Source: Hyphomonas sp. (GTDB lineage Bacteria > Pseudomonadota > Alphaproteobacteria > Caulobacterales > Hyphomonadaceae). From it: a stretch of DNA of 64,000 nt. The stretch is from the NCBI GenBank assembly GCA_016124495.1, contig WGNP01000007.1, forward strand, positions 62,001-126,000, given 5' to 3'. Positions 41,670 through 50,861 of the stretch are shown piece after piece. Position 1 is the stretch's first letter; each line of letters starts with the position of its first letter. The notes under the pieces are model-generated. The model ran no database searches. It was not told where the DNA came from and saw only the letters and a program-made list of their open reading frames with translations. The position numbers were made by a program, and so were the translations under genes.

Positions 41670-43685
41670 ATGAAACGTAAGCTTGCCTGCCTGGCAGGGT
41701 TGACGGCCGTTCTACTCAATGGCGTAGGATATGCTCAGCCCATTCCTATCGAAGACTTCGCCCGCTATCCCTCGATCGCCAGTGTCTCCATGTCATTGGA
41801 GGGCGACATGCTCGTTGGACTGGTCGCCGACCCGACACGGGACGGAAAAGAACAGGCCGCAGCCATGTGGGACATCAGTGGCGCGATTGACACCAAAAAA
41901 CCTCTGATCCCAAGCAAAATCACCCCGCATAATGGCAAAATGCGGTTCTTCGGAATCTCTGCCTTAAAGCAAGGCAAGTCGCTCGTATTCGCGCGTCAGG
42001 AATGGACGGGCCGGCTTGCCGGATGCGGCGAAGGACGCACAACAGGTGCCACTGAAACATTCGTGACGAAAGTTTACATGGCGGACGCTGACCTCAAGGT
42101 TGGCGACCTTCCGGGCGGAACGAAGGAACGGTTATCAGAAGACCTGCAGCGTTGCCTGGATATGTCAAATACCACGGGCCTCGTGTCGATAATGGCGGGC
42201 GACCCTGAGAACGTTATCATCAACCGCGTAACGCTGCGTGACGGAGAGCGCTACTTCAAACACAACCTGCGGACCGGTAAGGAAGAGCTCCTTTATTCCG
42301 ACGCCGGAGCAGTGACAGTTGACCAGATTTCAGGCGTGGACGGCATGCCGGTCAGCAAGACTGAACTCGAAACCGCAGGCGGTGAATACAAGTTCCACAT
42401 TCATTTGATCGATAAGCGGGATGGCAGCTTCAATCGCGAGGAGCCGCTGACAACAAAAGCAGCAGACCGCTTCCAGGTTGAAGTTCTCCGGCGCGACGCA
42501 AGCACAGGCAAGTATTACATCCTCACCGACAAGTTCTCAGACAAGCAGGCTATCTACCTGTATGATCCGTCTACGGACACATTTGACGCTGAGCCGGTTT
42601 TTGCGCATCCGGATTTCAATGCAGCCGGTATCGTGGCATCGACCCGCAAACGGGATTTCGGCGACATAGTCGGGTTCACTTATATCGGCGCAAAGAGTGA
42701 AGTTTACTGGCTCGACAGCGAACTCAACTCGATCCAGCAGGGCCTCGAAGTTGCCTATCCCGGCCGTAGCGTCAGCCTCAACAGCTACAATGACGACCTG
42801 AGCCGCATCCTGTTCACGGTCTCGAGTTCAGCCATGCCGCCAGCTTACTTCCTGCTGGTCGACAAGCAGCGCGTCGCCGTCATCGGATCGTCGCGCCCGT
42901 GGATCAAGACGGACTCGATGAAAGAAACCGAACTTGTCTACTATCCGGCGCGCGACGGCCTTCAGATCCCCGCCCTGATAACAATGCCCAAGTCTCTGGC
43001 CCAGGGTCAGAAAGCACGCGGCGCGGTGATCCTTCCGCATGGCGGCCCCTGGGCGCGCGATTCGGCGAACTGGGACGGATCGGGCTGGCCGCAGTTTTTG
43101 GCAACCCGTGGGTTCATTGTCATGCAGCCTCAATACCGTGGAAGCACCGGCTGGGGCCGTGAGCTCTGGCTGGCAGGGGACGCCCAGTGGGGCGAGCGCA
43201 TGCAGGACGACAAGGACGATGGCGCGGCCTGGCTGGTGAGCCAGGGTTATGTTGACGAGGACAGGCTGGCGATCTTCGGCTATTCCTACGGGGGCTTCGC
43301 CGCAATGGCCGCAACTGTCAGGCCGAACAGCCCCTATCAATGCGCTATTGCGGGTGCAGGCGTTTCAAACCTTACACGCCTGGGCAACAACTGGAGCGAC
43401 AACCGTCTCCAGAGAGCGTTTCAGGGCGATACCGTGAAGGGCATGGATCCGATGAAAAATGTCGCGCTCGCCAACATTCCTATCCTCGTCTATCACGGTA
43501 ACCGTGATGTCCGCGTGCCGCTTTTCCACGGCGTGGATTTCTATAATGCCGTAAAAAAGGTGCAGCCTGAATCGCAACTCCTGATCGTAGATGACATGCC
43601 CCATAGTTTACCCTGGTACCCGGAGCATCATCGGGAAACGCTTTCTGCGATTGAAACCTTCCTGACATCCACATGCGGCCTTTGA
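41670..43685 (+). CDS. Secreted S9-family (prolyl oligopeptidase-like) peptidase
   Basis: 671 residues, signal peptide 1-22, GAGGA before the ATG. Residues about 30-400 are a beta-propeller-type domain and about 420-671 an alpha/beta hydrolase. The catalytic triad is visible: S539 in FGYSYGGFAA, D613 in YHGNRDVRVP and H645 in DMPHSLPWY. The arrangement matches dipeptidyl/acylaminoacyl-type S9 peptidases acting in the periplasm on short peptides. Divergent from the TonB receptor, suggesting uptake and cleavage of peptides as one task (inference). A perfect terminator follows. Confidence 0.9.
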   Translation: MKRKLACLAGLTAVLLNGVGYAQPIPIEDFARYPSIASVSMSLEGDMLVGLVADPTRDGKEQAAAMWDISGAIDTKKPLIPSKITPHNGKMRFFGISALKQGKSLVFARQEWTGRLAGCGEGRTTGATETFVTKVYMADADLKVGDLPGGTKERLSEDLQRCLDMSNTTGLVSIMAGDPENVIINRVTLRDGERYFKHNLRTGKEELLYSDAGAVTVDQISGVDGMPVSKTELETAGGEYKFHIHLIDKRDGSFNREEPLTTKAADRFQVEVLRRDASTGKYYILTDKFSDKQAIYLYDPSTDTFDAEPVFAHPDFNAAGIVASTRKRDFGDIVGFTYIGAKSEVYWLDSELNSIQQGLEVAYPGRSVSLNSYNDDLSRILFTVSSSAMPPAYFLLVDKQRVAVIGSSRPWIKTDSMKETELVYYPARDGLQIPALITMPKSLAQGQKARGAVILPHGGPWARDSANWDGSGWPQFLATRGFIVMQPQYRGSTGWGRELWLAGDAQWGERMQDDKDDGAAWLVSQGYVDEDRLAIFGYSYGGFAAMAATVRPNSPYQCAIAGAGVSNLTRLGNNWSDNRLQRAFQGDTVKGMDPMKNVALANIPILVYHGNRDVRVPLFHGVDFYNAVKKVQPESQLLIVDDMPHSLPWYPEHHRETLSAIETFLTSTCGL

Positions 43686-43711
43686 ATCTAAAAGTCTGGC
43701 CCAAATGAAAT

Positions 43712-43745
43712 GAGGCGGCCATGAAAATGGCCGCCTCTTTTTTTT
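43712..43745 (+). terminator. Rho-independent terminator
   Basis: GAGGCGGCCAT and ATGGCCGCCTC form an 11-pair stem around GAAA, followed by nine T. It is 26 bp past the S9 peptidase stop and among the clearest terminators in the window. On the other strand it would also lie 20 bp past the stop of the gene at 43767, with a shorter T-run. Confidence 0.92.
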
Positions 43746-43766
43746 AACGTGGTCGTCCGACTGCAA

Positions 43767-44342
43767 TCAGGACTTCGCGAAAGCCGGGCAGTCGGCAACG
43801 AAAGTCCTGAATGAACTATCTGGAGGTGGAAGGTCGATATTGACCGGATCGAACCCGGGCACTTCTAAAGACATGGTCTGGCCAGCATAGAGTGCGTCAA
43901 CGGCAGTGAAAGCCTCTTCCTTGCTGACAGACTGCACTACACCCAACTTTCGCCGCACGATAAAGCGGCTGGGCAGTTTCGGGCGGTCGCCGTCTATACT
44001 GAGGCGACCGCTGAAAGTACGGGCCTGCCTGCTGGAGGCAAAATAGTCCTGATCGGAAAAGTCGACAGGCTTCAGCGAGAACATCACTGACAGGCCGAAT
44101 TTCTCACTGCAGGTCAGAAGCGCTCCCGGTTTGCCGTTGTCTACCGTATAAACAATGACGCCAGAATAGTTCAACTGGCGCTCTTCGATTGGTTTGTCAT
44201 AGTCGTCACGGTCATAGACGGTGAAGGGGCGCAGTTCCCAGCTTGCAGCCTGCTTATCTGCAGCACCGGAGCCTTCAACCGGAGTAGCCGAGGCTGAAGT
44301 CGCGCAGAGAGCCAGAACGCTGGCCGCAACTAAAAAACGCAT
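43767..44342 (-). CDS. Secreted protein of unknown function
   Basis: 191 residues. Signal peptide 1-19 (LVAASVLALCATSASA). The mature protein has two cysteines that may pair (LLTCSEKFGLS, VADCPAFAKS), short beta-prone segments, and no membrane helix. Similar in layout to the secreted protein at 13778-14305, perhaps a common fold; I do not recognise a family. A 28-bp AT-rich palindrome sits 20 bp upstream of the ATG and may control it. It converges on the S9 peptidase. Confidence 0.7.
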   Translation of the reverse strand: MRFLVAASVLALCATSASATPVEGSGAADKQAASWELRPFTVYDRDDYDKPIEERQLNYSGVIVYTVDNGKPGALLTCSEKFGLSVMFSLKPVDFSDQDYFASSRQARTFSGRLSIDGDRPKLPSRFIVRRKLGVVQSVSKEEAFTAVDALYAGQTMSLEVPGFDPVNIDLPPPDSSFRTFVADCPAFAKS

Positions 44343-44361
44343 GTGAGCACCTTTCCTTTTC

Positions 44362-44389
44362 GTTTTTCAATTAATGTTAATTGAAAAAC
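44362..44389. promoter_or_regulatory. 28-bp near-perfect palindrome, operator candidate
   Basis: GTTTTTCAATTAA (44362-44374), two-base centre TG, and TTAATTGAAAAAC (44377-44389) form a perfect 13-bp inverted repeat. It is AT-rich in a GC-rich genome and lies 20 bp before the ATG of the secreted protein, a place for a repressor site over the promoter. It has no gene on its other side until 44686, and no T-run beyond the repeat itself. TTCAA/TTGAA half-sites recall ArsR-type operators; that is inference. Confidence 0.65.
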
Positions 44390-44685
44390 AATAAGTCAAG
44401 TCCCCTTCCAAAGGATCAATCAGCCGACGAATGCTGGCACCGCTTGTCTGTTGACTGGCGAGCAATGCCGCCAGCCCATTTTGCCATGCCATATCCTGCG
44501 GGGCCGGGTATGCCAGCGCACTTCGGAACGGCCCGTAGTCTGCCTCCGATCTGCCTGTCACAGCGCACTATCACCAACTGATGGCCTGCCGATGATGTGC
44601 GCCCTGCATGGAGGTGACGCGAGGCGCAGTCAGGGTTGCCCGTTACCGGTGCCCGCAATCCGGGTCTCACCAGGTTGCCTTCAGT
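44390..44685. other. Intergenic stretch, no supported gene
   Basis: Close to 300 bp between the palindrome and the nitronate monooxygenase-like stop. Frames exist on both strands but none has a family match, a good ribosome site and normal composition together. No RNA gene or terminator with a T-run is seen. Confidence 0.45.
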
Positions 44686-45684
44686 TCAAACTGCCGTAAC
44701 AGACTGCTTGCGAACGAAGCCGAGACCTCTGGCAAGGGCTGCGCGGGCGTCGTCGTATTCGCGGACGAGCTGGTCGACAAAGACCTTTACCGGCACGCGC
44801 GCCTTGACGGCGCCAATGCCCTGGCCGCAGCCCCAGATATCCTTCCAGGCTTTCGCTTCTGTATTGCCGCCGGAGCCGAAGTTCATCTTGGAGGGATCAC
44901 TTTCAGGCAGGTTGTCCGGGTCGAGTCCTGCGGCGATGATCGACGGCTTCAGGTAATTGCCGTGCACGCCAGTGAAGAGATTGGTGTAGACGATGTCTTC
45001 GGCGCCATAGGCCGCGATGGCGTCCTTGTAGCCATCCGTTGCATTAGCCTCGTCGCACGAGATGAACGCCGAGCCGATGTAGGCAAGGTCTGCGCCCATG
45101 GCGAGGGACGCCGCCACGGCGCCGCCATTGGCGATCGAGCCGGAGAGCGCGAGCGGGCCGTCGAAGAACTCACGGATTTCCTGGATCAGCGCGAAGGGCG
45201 AGAGCACGCCGGCATGGCCGCCGGCGCCTGTGCAGACCGCGATCAGGCCGTCGGCGCCTTTCTCGAGGGCTTTCTTCGCGAAGCGCGTGTCGATCACGTC
45301 ATGCAGCACAACACCGCCGTAGGAATGGATGGCGTCGTTGAGGTCCTTCTGCGCGCCGAGCGAGGTGATGATGATCGGCACCTTGAATTTCACGCAGGCG
45401 TCGATGTCGTGCTGGAGGCGGTTGTTGGTCTTGTGGACGATCTGGTTGACCGCGAAGGGCGCGGCCGGGCGGTCCGGGTTCTGGCGGTTGTATTCGGCGA
45501 GTTCGGTCGTGATCCGCTCCAGCCACTCGTGCAGCACCGGGCCGGGGCGCGCGTTGAGGGCCGGGAAGCTGCCGACGATGCCCGCCTTGCACTGCGCGAT
45601 CACCAGGTCCGGTGTGGAAATGATGAACAGCGGCGAGGCGATCACCGGGATGCGCAGGTTCTGCAGGACGGGCGGCAGCGACAT
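44686..45684 (-). CDS. Nitronate monooxygenase-like flavoprotein
   Basis: 332 residues, TIM-barrel of the NPD/2-nitropropane dioxygenase family. The start RIPVIASPLFIISTPDLVIAQCKAGIVGSFPALNAR, the mid-region LIAVCTGAGGHAGVLSPFAL (phosphate/flavin loop with the family's G-A-G-G-H-A-G motif) and the LALSGSIANGGAVAASLAMGADLAYIGSAF flavin-binding block are all present. Members oxidise alkyl nitronates or act as FMN-dependent enoyl reductases in bacteria. Substrate not known. It follows the CMD-like gene on the same strand by 88 bp. Confidence 0.9.
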   Translation of the reverse strand: MSLPPVLQNLRIPVIASPLFIISTPDLVIAQCKAGIVGSFPALNARPGPVLHEWLERITTELAEYNRQNPDRPAAPFAVNQIVHKTNNRLQHDIDACVKFKVPIIITSLGAQKDLNDAIHSYGGVVLHDVIDTRFAKKALEKGADGLIAVCTGAGGHAGVLSPFALIQEIREFFDGPLALSGSIANGGAVAASLAMGADLAYIGSAFISCDEANATDGYKDAIAAYGAEDIVYTNLFTGVHGNYLKPSIIAAGLDPDNLPESDPSKMNFGSGGNTEAKAWKDIWGCGQGIGAVKARVPVKVFVDQLVREYDDARAALARGLGFVRKQSVTAV

Positions 45685-45772
45685 GAGGTTTAGTCTCCAT
45701 GGGGGGGAAGTAGCTGGCCGGAACTTAGCTTTGGGACGCGGCGGAGCAAGCCTTACGCCGCGGGAAGCGCAA

Positions 45773-46336
45773 TCACTTGGCGAGGTCCGGGTCGAGCGTC
45801 AGGTCATCGTCGAGCTGAACGCCGAAAGCGTTCAGCATCATCGAGACCTGTGTGTACTGGCCGACCGTCATCACGAGATCCATGCGCTGTTTCTCGGTGA
45901 GCGAGGCGAGCTGCGCCCAGGTCTCTTCGGTGATGAACGCGTCGGAGGTCAGCTCGTCGGTCGCGCGCAGGAGGGCGGCGTCGATGGCGCTCCAGCCAGG
46001 GGCGTCCGGGCCGGCCTTGATGCGGGTGATCTCCGCTTCGGTGAGGCCGCACTGCTTGCCGATGCGCACGTGCTGAGCCCATTCGTAGCCGGATTTCCAG
46101 TTGAAACCGGCGCGCAGGATGACCAGTTCGCGCTCGCGCGGCGGCAGGCTGTTATACTCCGAGAGGATGTAGCCGCCCCAGCGCATGAAGGACTTGTAGG
46201 CTTTCGGCGCGCGCCCGAGCGTGCGGAAGATGTTAAAAACCGGGCCGCGCCCGAACTGGGCAGCGAGCGCCTCTTTCTGTTCTGCGCTCATGTCCGCGTC
46301 CGCGAGCGGGGCAATCCTGGGGGCCTTGAGCCGCAT
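45773..46336 (-). CDS. Carboxymuconolactone decarboxylase-like protein
   Basis: 187 residues from an ATG with GGAGG and AGGAAG upstream; the long frame further upstream is a shadow of the GH19 gene. It has the CMD helical core: RERELVILRAGFNWKSGYEWAQHVRIGKQCGLTEAEI. The AhpD-type C-x-x-C is absent (Y-E-W-A-Q-H instead), so it should not act as a thiol peroxidase partner. Proteins of this form are often annotated only by family. Next to a nitronate monooxygenase-like gene, so both may serve one oxidative pathway (inference). Confidence 0.85.
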   Translation of the reverse strand: MRLKAPRIAPLADADMSAEQKEALAAQFGRGPVFNIFRTLGRAPKAYKSFMRWGGYILSEYNSLPPRERELVILRAGFNWKSGYEWAQHVRIGKQCGLTEAEITRIKAGPDAPGWSAIDAALLRATDELTSDAFITEETWAQLASLTEKQRMDLVMTVGQYTQVSMMLNAFGVQLDDDLTLDPDLAK

Positions 46337-46409
46337 CTTCCTGTTTCCTCCGGTTCTTCTGTTGGGGAGGATTAAAGGCCGGTCCGGCGCTGGCAGCAAG
46401 CCCGGTGCT

Positions 46410-47432
46410 TCAGGTGCCGGGCGGGCCGAAGATCGGGGCACTGTCGCGGTCCAGCGTGGCGGCGCGGGTGCGGGCAGGATCGGCCGCGGCAAGGTCGATG
46501 GCCGTGATCGTGGCCGCGTCCGCGATGCCCGTGATGGGGATGCCGTTCTCCTGCTGGAAAGCAACGACCGCGCGCTTTGTGCCCTGCCCGAAGATGCCGT
46601 CAGCGCCGCCTGTCGCGATGCCGAGGGCTTCCAGATCCAGCTGCAACTCGCGCACGCGCTCGCCCCGGCTGCCGGCTTGCAGCGGCTTGAGGGACGGCGT
46701 GGTGGGGGCCGGTTCAGGCGCGACGTTTTGCGGGGCCTGCGTGAGGGCAAGGGCTGTGTTGGTCCAGAGGATGCGCAGGTCCTCGTGGTTGGCGGCGGCG
46801 GTGTCGTTGGGGTTGCCCCGGTTGACACCGCGCGAGACTTTCACGGCGTCGTTCTGGTCCGCGTAGGCATTGAGGCCGTTGGTTTTCCAGAAAGCAGCGG
46901 CGACTTCGACAGACTTGGTGAGGTCGCGCCTGATGATGTCCGGATCATTCGCGAGATCGATACCGGCCGCCTCGCCGTAGCGGGTGTAGTTGTCGCGGCC
47001 GGTGAGCTGGATGAAGCCGCGGCCCCGGAATTTCCAGCCGTCGCCGTCCTGCGTGTTGCCGAGATCGGCGCGGCCGCCGTAGACGGTGTTGGCGATCAGT
47101 TCCGGCTTGCGGGCGTGCTGCCTGGCGAGCTCCGGATTGCGCCGGTAGAACCGGAACGTCTTGACCAGTCCTTCGGCAGAATAGCTGAGCCCTTCCTCAG
47201 TGTATTTGAACCAGCCGGTTTCGACGAGGCCTTGCCCGAAGAAGTGACCGAGGCGGAGCGGCGTGTAGATGTCGTAACGCTCCAGGGTTGGCCAGGAGTC
47301 GATTATCGCCTTGATATAGCGGCCCTGAGTGCCGAGCTGAAGGATGTCCCATCCGTTGCGGCCGGGCAGCAGCTTCGCGATCTTGTCCAGATCGATGTCG
47401 CCGACACCCTTGATGGTCACGATCTTTGCCAT
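46410..47432 (-). CDS. GH19 chitinase/endolysin-like protein with peptidoglycan-binding domain
   Basis: 340 residues, no signal peptide. Residues 1-215 are a GH19-like lysozyme fold: VETGWFKYTEEGLSYSAEGL carries the likely catalytic glutamates, and WKFRGRGFIQLTGRDNYTRYG is the family's strongest motif. Residues about 250-315 are a PG_binding_1 domain (GSRGERVRELQLDLEALGI and GIFGQGTKRAVVAFQQENG). The proline/alanine linker lies between them. This layout is typical of phage-type endolysins. It lies 103 bp downstream of a YqjE-like holin-fold gene. Whether it acts on the host wall is not known. Confidence 0.87.
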   Translation of the reverse strand: MAKIVTIKGVGDIDLDKIAKLLPGRNGWDILQLGTQGRYIKAIIDSWPTLERYDIYTPLRLGHFFGQGLVETGWFKYTEEGLSYSAEGLVKTFRFYRRNPELARQHARKPELIANTVYGGRADLGNTQDGDGWKFRGRGFIQLTGRDNYTRYGEAAGIDLANDPDIIRRDLTKSVEVAAAFWKTNGLNAYADQNDAVKVSRGVNRGNPNDTAAANHEDLRILWTNTALALTQAPQNVAPEPAPTTPSLKPLQAGSRGERVRELQLDLEALGIATGGADGIFGQGTKRAVVAFQQENGIPITGIADAATITAIDLAAADPARTRAATLDRDSAPIFGPPGT

Positions 47433-47535
47433 AGTCCGCCCTCCCCGCCTGGCAGCTTTGTGCCATGCAATGCGCGCCAGCTAAAGCGCGATCTGAGTCG
47501 GAAATATGGCTTTCACGCCGACGGGCGCCGGAGCG

Positions 47536-47973
47536 TCAGTCGTCGCTGCCCGGCTTGCCCCGGGGGCCCAGCAGCCCGCCGGCCAAAGCGCCCGCAAGCG
47601 CCGCGATGATCAGCATCCTTGCCGAGCCGCCGCCGACGGCGAGGCCGGTGAGCGTTCCCAGCGTCGCTTGCTGGCGGGCCGAGGCCAGTTCCCGGGCGCG
47701 CTGCGCTTCGGCGCGGGCCGAGCGCGTACCGAACCAGAAGACGAGGCCGGCCGCGCCCACGAAACCGAGCGCGATGGCGCCGAGTGCGGCCCAGGCGCTC
47801 ATTTGCTGCGACAGGTAGAACGCCAGGGCGCAGACCCCCAGGACATAGGCCGTCAGCAGAAACAGGATCGCGACCAGCGTATAGCCCAGCACCTTCGCCT
47901 GCCGCGACACGGCGCCGCCCACATCAAGGCTGGCAAGCGACATAAGGGACGAAAGCAGCGGAAGAAAGCGCAT
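47536..47973 (-). CDS. YqjE/holin-like membrane protein
   Basis: 145 residues. Helices at about 28-53 (VLGYTLVAILFLLTAYVLGVCALAFYL) and 60-82 (AWAALGAIALGFVGAAGLVFWFG), then a charged helical loop and a glycine-rich hydrophobic C-terminus (GGSARMLIIAALAGALAGGLLG). This layout matches the YqjE/phage_holin_3_6-type family. It starts 10 bp after the stop of the YqjD-like gene, as in the enterobacterial yqjDE operon. The role of YqjE in cells is not well known. Confidence 0.7.
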   Translation of the reverse strand: MRFLPLLSSLMSLASLDVGGAVSRQAKVLGYTLVAILFLLTAYVLGVCALAFYLSQQMSAWAALGAIALGFVGAAGLVFWFGTRSARAEAQRARELASARQQATLGTLTGLAVGGGSARMLIIAALAGALAGGLLGPRGKPGSDD

Positions 47974-47982
47974 CGCGCGGGA

Positions 47983-48327
47983 TCAGCGGCGCATCATGAG
48001 CGAAGCGAGGAAACCTAAGCCGAACGCGAGGAGCAGGGTCTGGACCGGATTGTCGCGCGCCGTTTCAACGACCTTCTTCTCTGCCGCGCCGGCCTTCTCC
48101 CTGATCTGGCTCACTATCGCGCGAAGTTCGTCCAGGACATCATCGACCGCGCCGCCGGAGAATACGTCGGCCAGCGCATCGAACTTCTTCTCGGCCTTCT
48201 GGCCGAGGGACGCTTTGATCTCTTCCATTTCTTCGCGCAACGCTTCGAGGCGGGCCTCGAGCTCCTGGGTCGCTTTGTCGGCCGCAGCCCTGGCGCGTTT
48301 GGAGGCGTTGGAGGATGTGTCTGACAT
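47983..48327 (-). CDS. YqjD/ElaB (DUF883)-like membrane-anchored protein
   Basis: 114 residues. The long N-terminal coiled coil (RARAAADKATQELEARLEALREEMEEIKASL) is followed by a second helix and a C-terminal membrane anchor, DNPVQTLLLAFGLGFLASLMMRR. The D-x-P-x-x-x-x-x-x-x-x-G-x-G-F-L end is the hallmark of YqjD/ElaB. These inner-membrane tail-anchored proteins bind ribosomes in stationary phase in Escherichia coli. The ATG with AGGTGATCC is chosen over an upstream ATG at 48381. It leads into the YqjE-like gene. Confidence 0.8.
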   Translation of the reverse strand: MSDTSSNASKRARAAADKATQELEARLEALREEMEEIKASLGQKAEKKFDALADVFSGGAVDDVLDELRAIVSQIREKAGAAEKKVVETARDNPVQTLLLAFGLGFLASLMMRR

Positions 48328-48506
48328 TTGGATCACCTGTTGGTTTGCGATGGATACCGGCGAGAGGCGCCAAAGTATCACAATGCTCGGCTGTTGCCTT
48401 ACGGGAGAACACTGAAGTGGACGTGTAAAACATGCTTCAAATTGCGTTTGCCGACTGATTCACCCGCCAGGCGGCTGACGCGAGACGCCAGTAAGGTTAA
48501 CCGGTT

Positions 48507-48812
48507 TCAGCCCCGGCCCGTCCGGGCGCGCAGCAGTTCCAGCCAGGCCTGCTGGCGGTGAACCATGCTGATCAGGTCGCCTGGATCGCCCTCCGCAATC
48601 AGGCGGCCGAGCCAGAGAACCGGCACATTCGCCTGCAAACGGATCCTGTCACACAGGGGCCCGCTGGCCGGCATCGGGGAGGAAACGGGGCCGGCAGGGC
48701 CAGGCATGTTCACGGGGCGGGTTCGGCAGATGCCCGGCAGTCCGGACGCGTCTGCGGCTTCGGGCGCGGGCGGCCGGAAGCTTTCGGCATCGACATGACG
48801 GGACGGACGCAT
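48507..48812 (-). CDS. Uncharacterised 101-residue protein
   Basis: ATG at 48812 with GAGGCCAGGCG before it. The first 50 residues are rich in proline and alanine; the end QANVPVLWLGRLIAEGDPGDL...WLELLRARTG is amphipathic and looks structured. Third codon positions are strongly G/C as in neighbouring genes, which supports coding. No family is recognised. It is divergent from mutA, about 130 bp away, and follows nothing in an operon. The 179 bp between it and the YqjD-like gene hold no gene I can see. Confidence 0.5.
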   Translation of the reverse strand: MRPSRHVDAESFRPPAPEAADASGLPGICRTRPVNMPGPAGPVSSPMPASGPLCDRIRLQANVPVLWLGRLIAEGDPGDLISMVHRQQAWLELLRARTGRG

Positions 48813-48944
48813 CGCCTGGCCTCTGATTTGATAATAGTTCTCAATCGCAAACCGGCAGGCCGGGGTCAAGGCCCTGTCGTGGTGTCGCGGTGTCCCAAAG
48901 GAAATGGTTCACAAGGCACACCGGATTGCCCTAAATCCCGCGCC

Positions 48945-50861
48945 ATGGCCGATGACATCCTCCCTTTCAGTTCCGCATTTCCCGAAGCCACCGAAGCCGA
49001 CTGGCTGCGCGAGGTCGAAAAGGCCTTGAAAGGCAAAGGCGCCGAAACGCTGACCCGCAAGACGGCGGACGGCATCGGCATCAAGGCGCTGTACCGCGAG
49101 AGCGACTTTGCAGGCGCCGGCGACCCGCTTGGGATTCCCGGCGCGGCGCCTTTCCTGCGCGGCAAGACTGCGGCGCCGGACAAGTGGCTGCCCTGGGATA
49201 TCCGTCAGTCCTTTGCTCATCCGTCTGCGGAGCAAACCAATGCCGAAATCCTTCGCGACCTGGAGCGAGGGGTGTCTTCGGTAGAAGTGCGCGTGGACGG
49301 CGAAGGTCTGAGCGGCGTACAGCTCTGCTCGGCCCAGGATTTCAGCACCGCGCTGAAAGGCGTCGATGCCTCGCTTGCAACCATCGCGCTCGATTCGGGC
49401 CGGGGCATGGGGGCGCGCGCCGCCGGGCTGCTGGGCCAATGGGCCGAGCGGCAGGGCAACGCCGCGAAGCTGAAGCTGGACTTCAATATCAATCCTTTCG
49501 GCACACTGGCAAAAACGGGACGCATCGAAGGCGGACTTGATGCAGCCATTGCGAAGTCCGGCGCGCTGGCGGCGGCCCTTGCTGACAAGTTCCCGGCAGC
49601 GAACCTGTTCAGGATGGACGGCGCTCTCGTGCACGAGGCTGGCGGATCTGAAGCTCAGGAACTGGCAGCTCTGATCGCCTCGGCGATTGATACCTTGCGG
49701 CGCCTGGGCGAAGCGATGGACCGGCAGACTGCTTCATCCGGCATGCTGTTCCTCGCGGCACTCGACACGAATTACGCCGTGGGCATTGCGAAGCTGCGCG
49801 GCGCGCGGCGGCTCTGGGCGCGCTGCCTTGAGGCCCTGGGCTTGCCAGCGGCCCCGATGAAGCTGCAGGCCGTAACATCCGCGCGGATGCTGACGAAGTA
49901 TGATCCGTGGACAAACATGTTGCGCAATACATCAGCCGCGTTTGCAGGCGCGGTCGGCGGGGCGGACATTCTGACGGTGCGAGCCTTCAACGAAGCGCTC
50001 GGACTGCCGGAAGAACTCGGGCGCCGGATTGCGCGCAATACGCAGATCATTGCAATGGAAGAAAGCCAGCTTGGCCGTGTTGCAGATGCGACCGGCGGGG
50101 CCTGGTTCACGGAGACGCTGGCGGACGACCTTGCGAAGGCGGCCTGGGCCGAGTTTCAAAGGATCGAAAGCGAAGGCGGCTTTGCGGCCTCCCTGATGGC
50201 GGGCGCGTTTCAGGCACGCGTCGCCGCGGTGCGCGAGGCCCGCGCCAAAGACGTCGCGCGGCGGAAGATTCCGCTGACGGGCGTTTCGGAATATCCTCTG
50301 CTGGAGGAGATCGGCGCGCCGGTCGCCGACGTTTCGCCCGTGAAGGCGAAGCCCGTTTCGGAAGCCGGCTTGAAGCATTTCGTGAAAACACTGCCTGCAA
50401 AGGGCGCGGATTCCGTCGCAGCAGCGCTTGAGCCGATCCGCCTCGCCGCGCCATTCGAGGCGCTGCGCGACGCTGCGGCCCGGTCGGATCGCCCGCCTGC
50501 GGTGTTTCTGGCGACGTTGGGGAGCCTTGCCGAATTCACGGCGCGCGCAGACTTTGCGCGCAACTTCTTTGCTGCAGGCGGGATCGTCTCAAAGGAGCCG
50601 CCGGTTCCGCCGAAAACTGTGGCAGAACTGGTGTCAGCTTTCCGTGCATCCGGCGCGCGCATCGCCGTGCTGTGCAGCACGGACAAGATTTACGAGGCCG
50701 AAGCCGCCAGCGCTGCAGAGGCCTTGAAGAAGGCCGGCGCACAGCGCGTCTGGCTCGCCGGAAAGCATGAGGGCGCAGGCGTCGACGTCAATATCTTTGC
50801 GGGCGCGGATGTGGTGCACCTGCTCAAACTGGCGCAGGCCGAACTCGGAGTGACCCAATGA
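48945..50861 (+). CDS. mutA: Methylmalonyl-CoA mutase small (beta) subunit
   Basis: 638 residues. It has the TIM-barrel of the mutase family ([64 protein letters not shown]) but the C-terminal cobalamin domain is degenerate: the D-x-H-x-x-G motif is missing, the end being [19 protein letters not shown]. This is the usual state of the structural subunit in two-subunit mutases. The active subunit mutB follows with an ATGA overlap. The frame is open further upstream, but ATG 48945 gives the family start [16 protein letters not shown]. Confidence 0.93.
   Translation: MADDILPFSSAFPEATEADWLREVEKALKGKGAETLTRKTADGIGIKALYRESDFAGAGDPLGIPGAAPFLRGKTAAPDKWLPWDIRQSFAHPSAEQTNAEILRDLERGVSSVEVRVDGEGLSGVQLCSAQDFSTALKGVDASLATIALDSGRGMGARAAGLLGQWAERQGNAAKLKLDFNINPFGTLAKTGRIEGGLDAAIAKSGALAAALADKFPAANLFRMDGALVHEAGGSEAQELAALIASAIDTLRRLGEAMDRQTASSGMLFLAALDTNYAVGIAKLRGARRLWARCLEALGLPAAPMKLQAVTSARMLTKYDPWTNMLRNTSAAFAGAVGGADILTVRAFNEALGLPEELGRRIARNTQIIAMEESQLGRVADATGGAWFTETLADDLAKAAWAEFQRIESEGGFAASLMAGAFQARVAAVREARAKDVARRKIPLTGVSEYPLLEEIGAPVADVSPVKAKPVSEAGLKHFVKTLPAKGADSVAAALEPIRLAAPFEALRDAAARSDRPPAVFLATLGSLAEFTARADFARNFFAAGGIVSKEPPVPPKTVAELVSAFRASGARIAVLCSTDKIYEAEAASAAEALKKAGAQRVWLAGKHEGAGVDVNIFAGADVVHLLKLAQAELGVTQ

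Noticed and set aside
41491-41673. Short plus-strand frame before the S9 peptidase
   Set aside because: No ribosome site, no family, and it sits where promoters must be.
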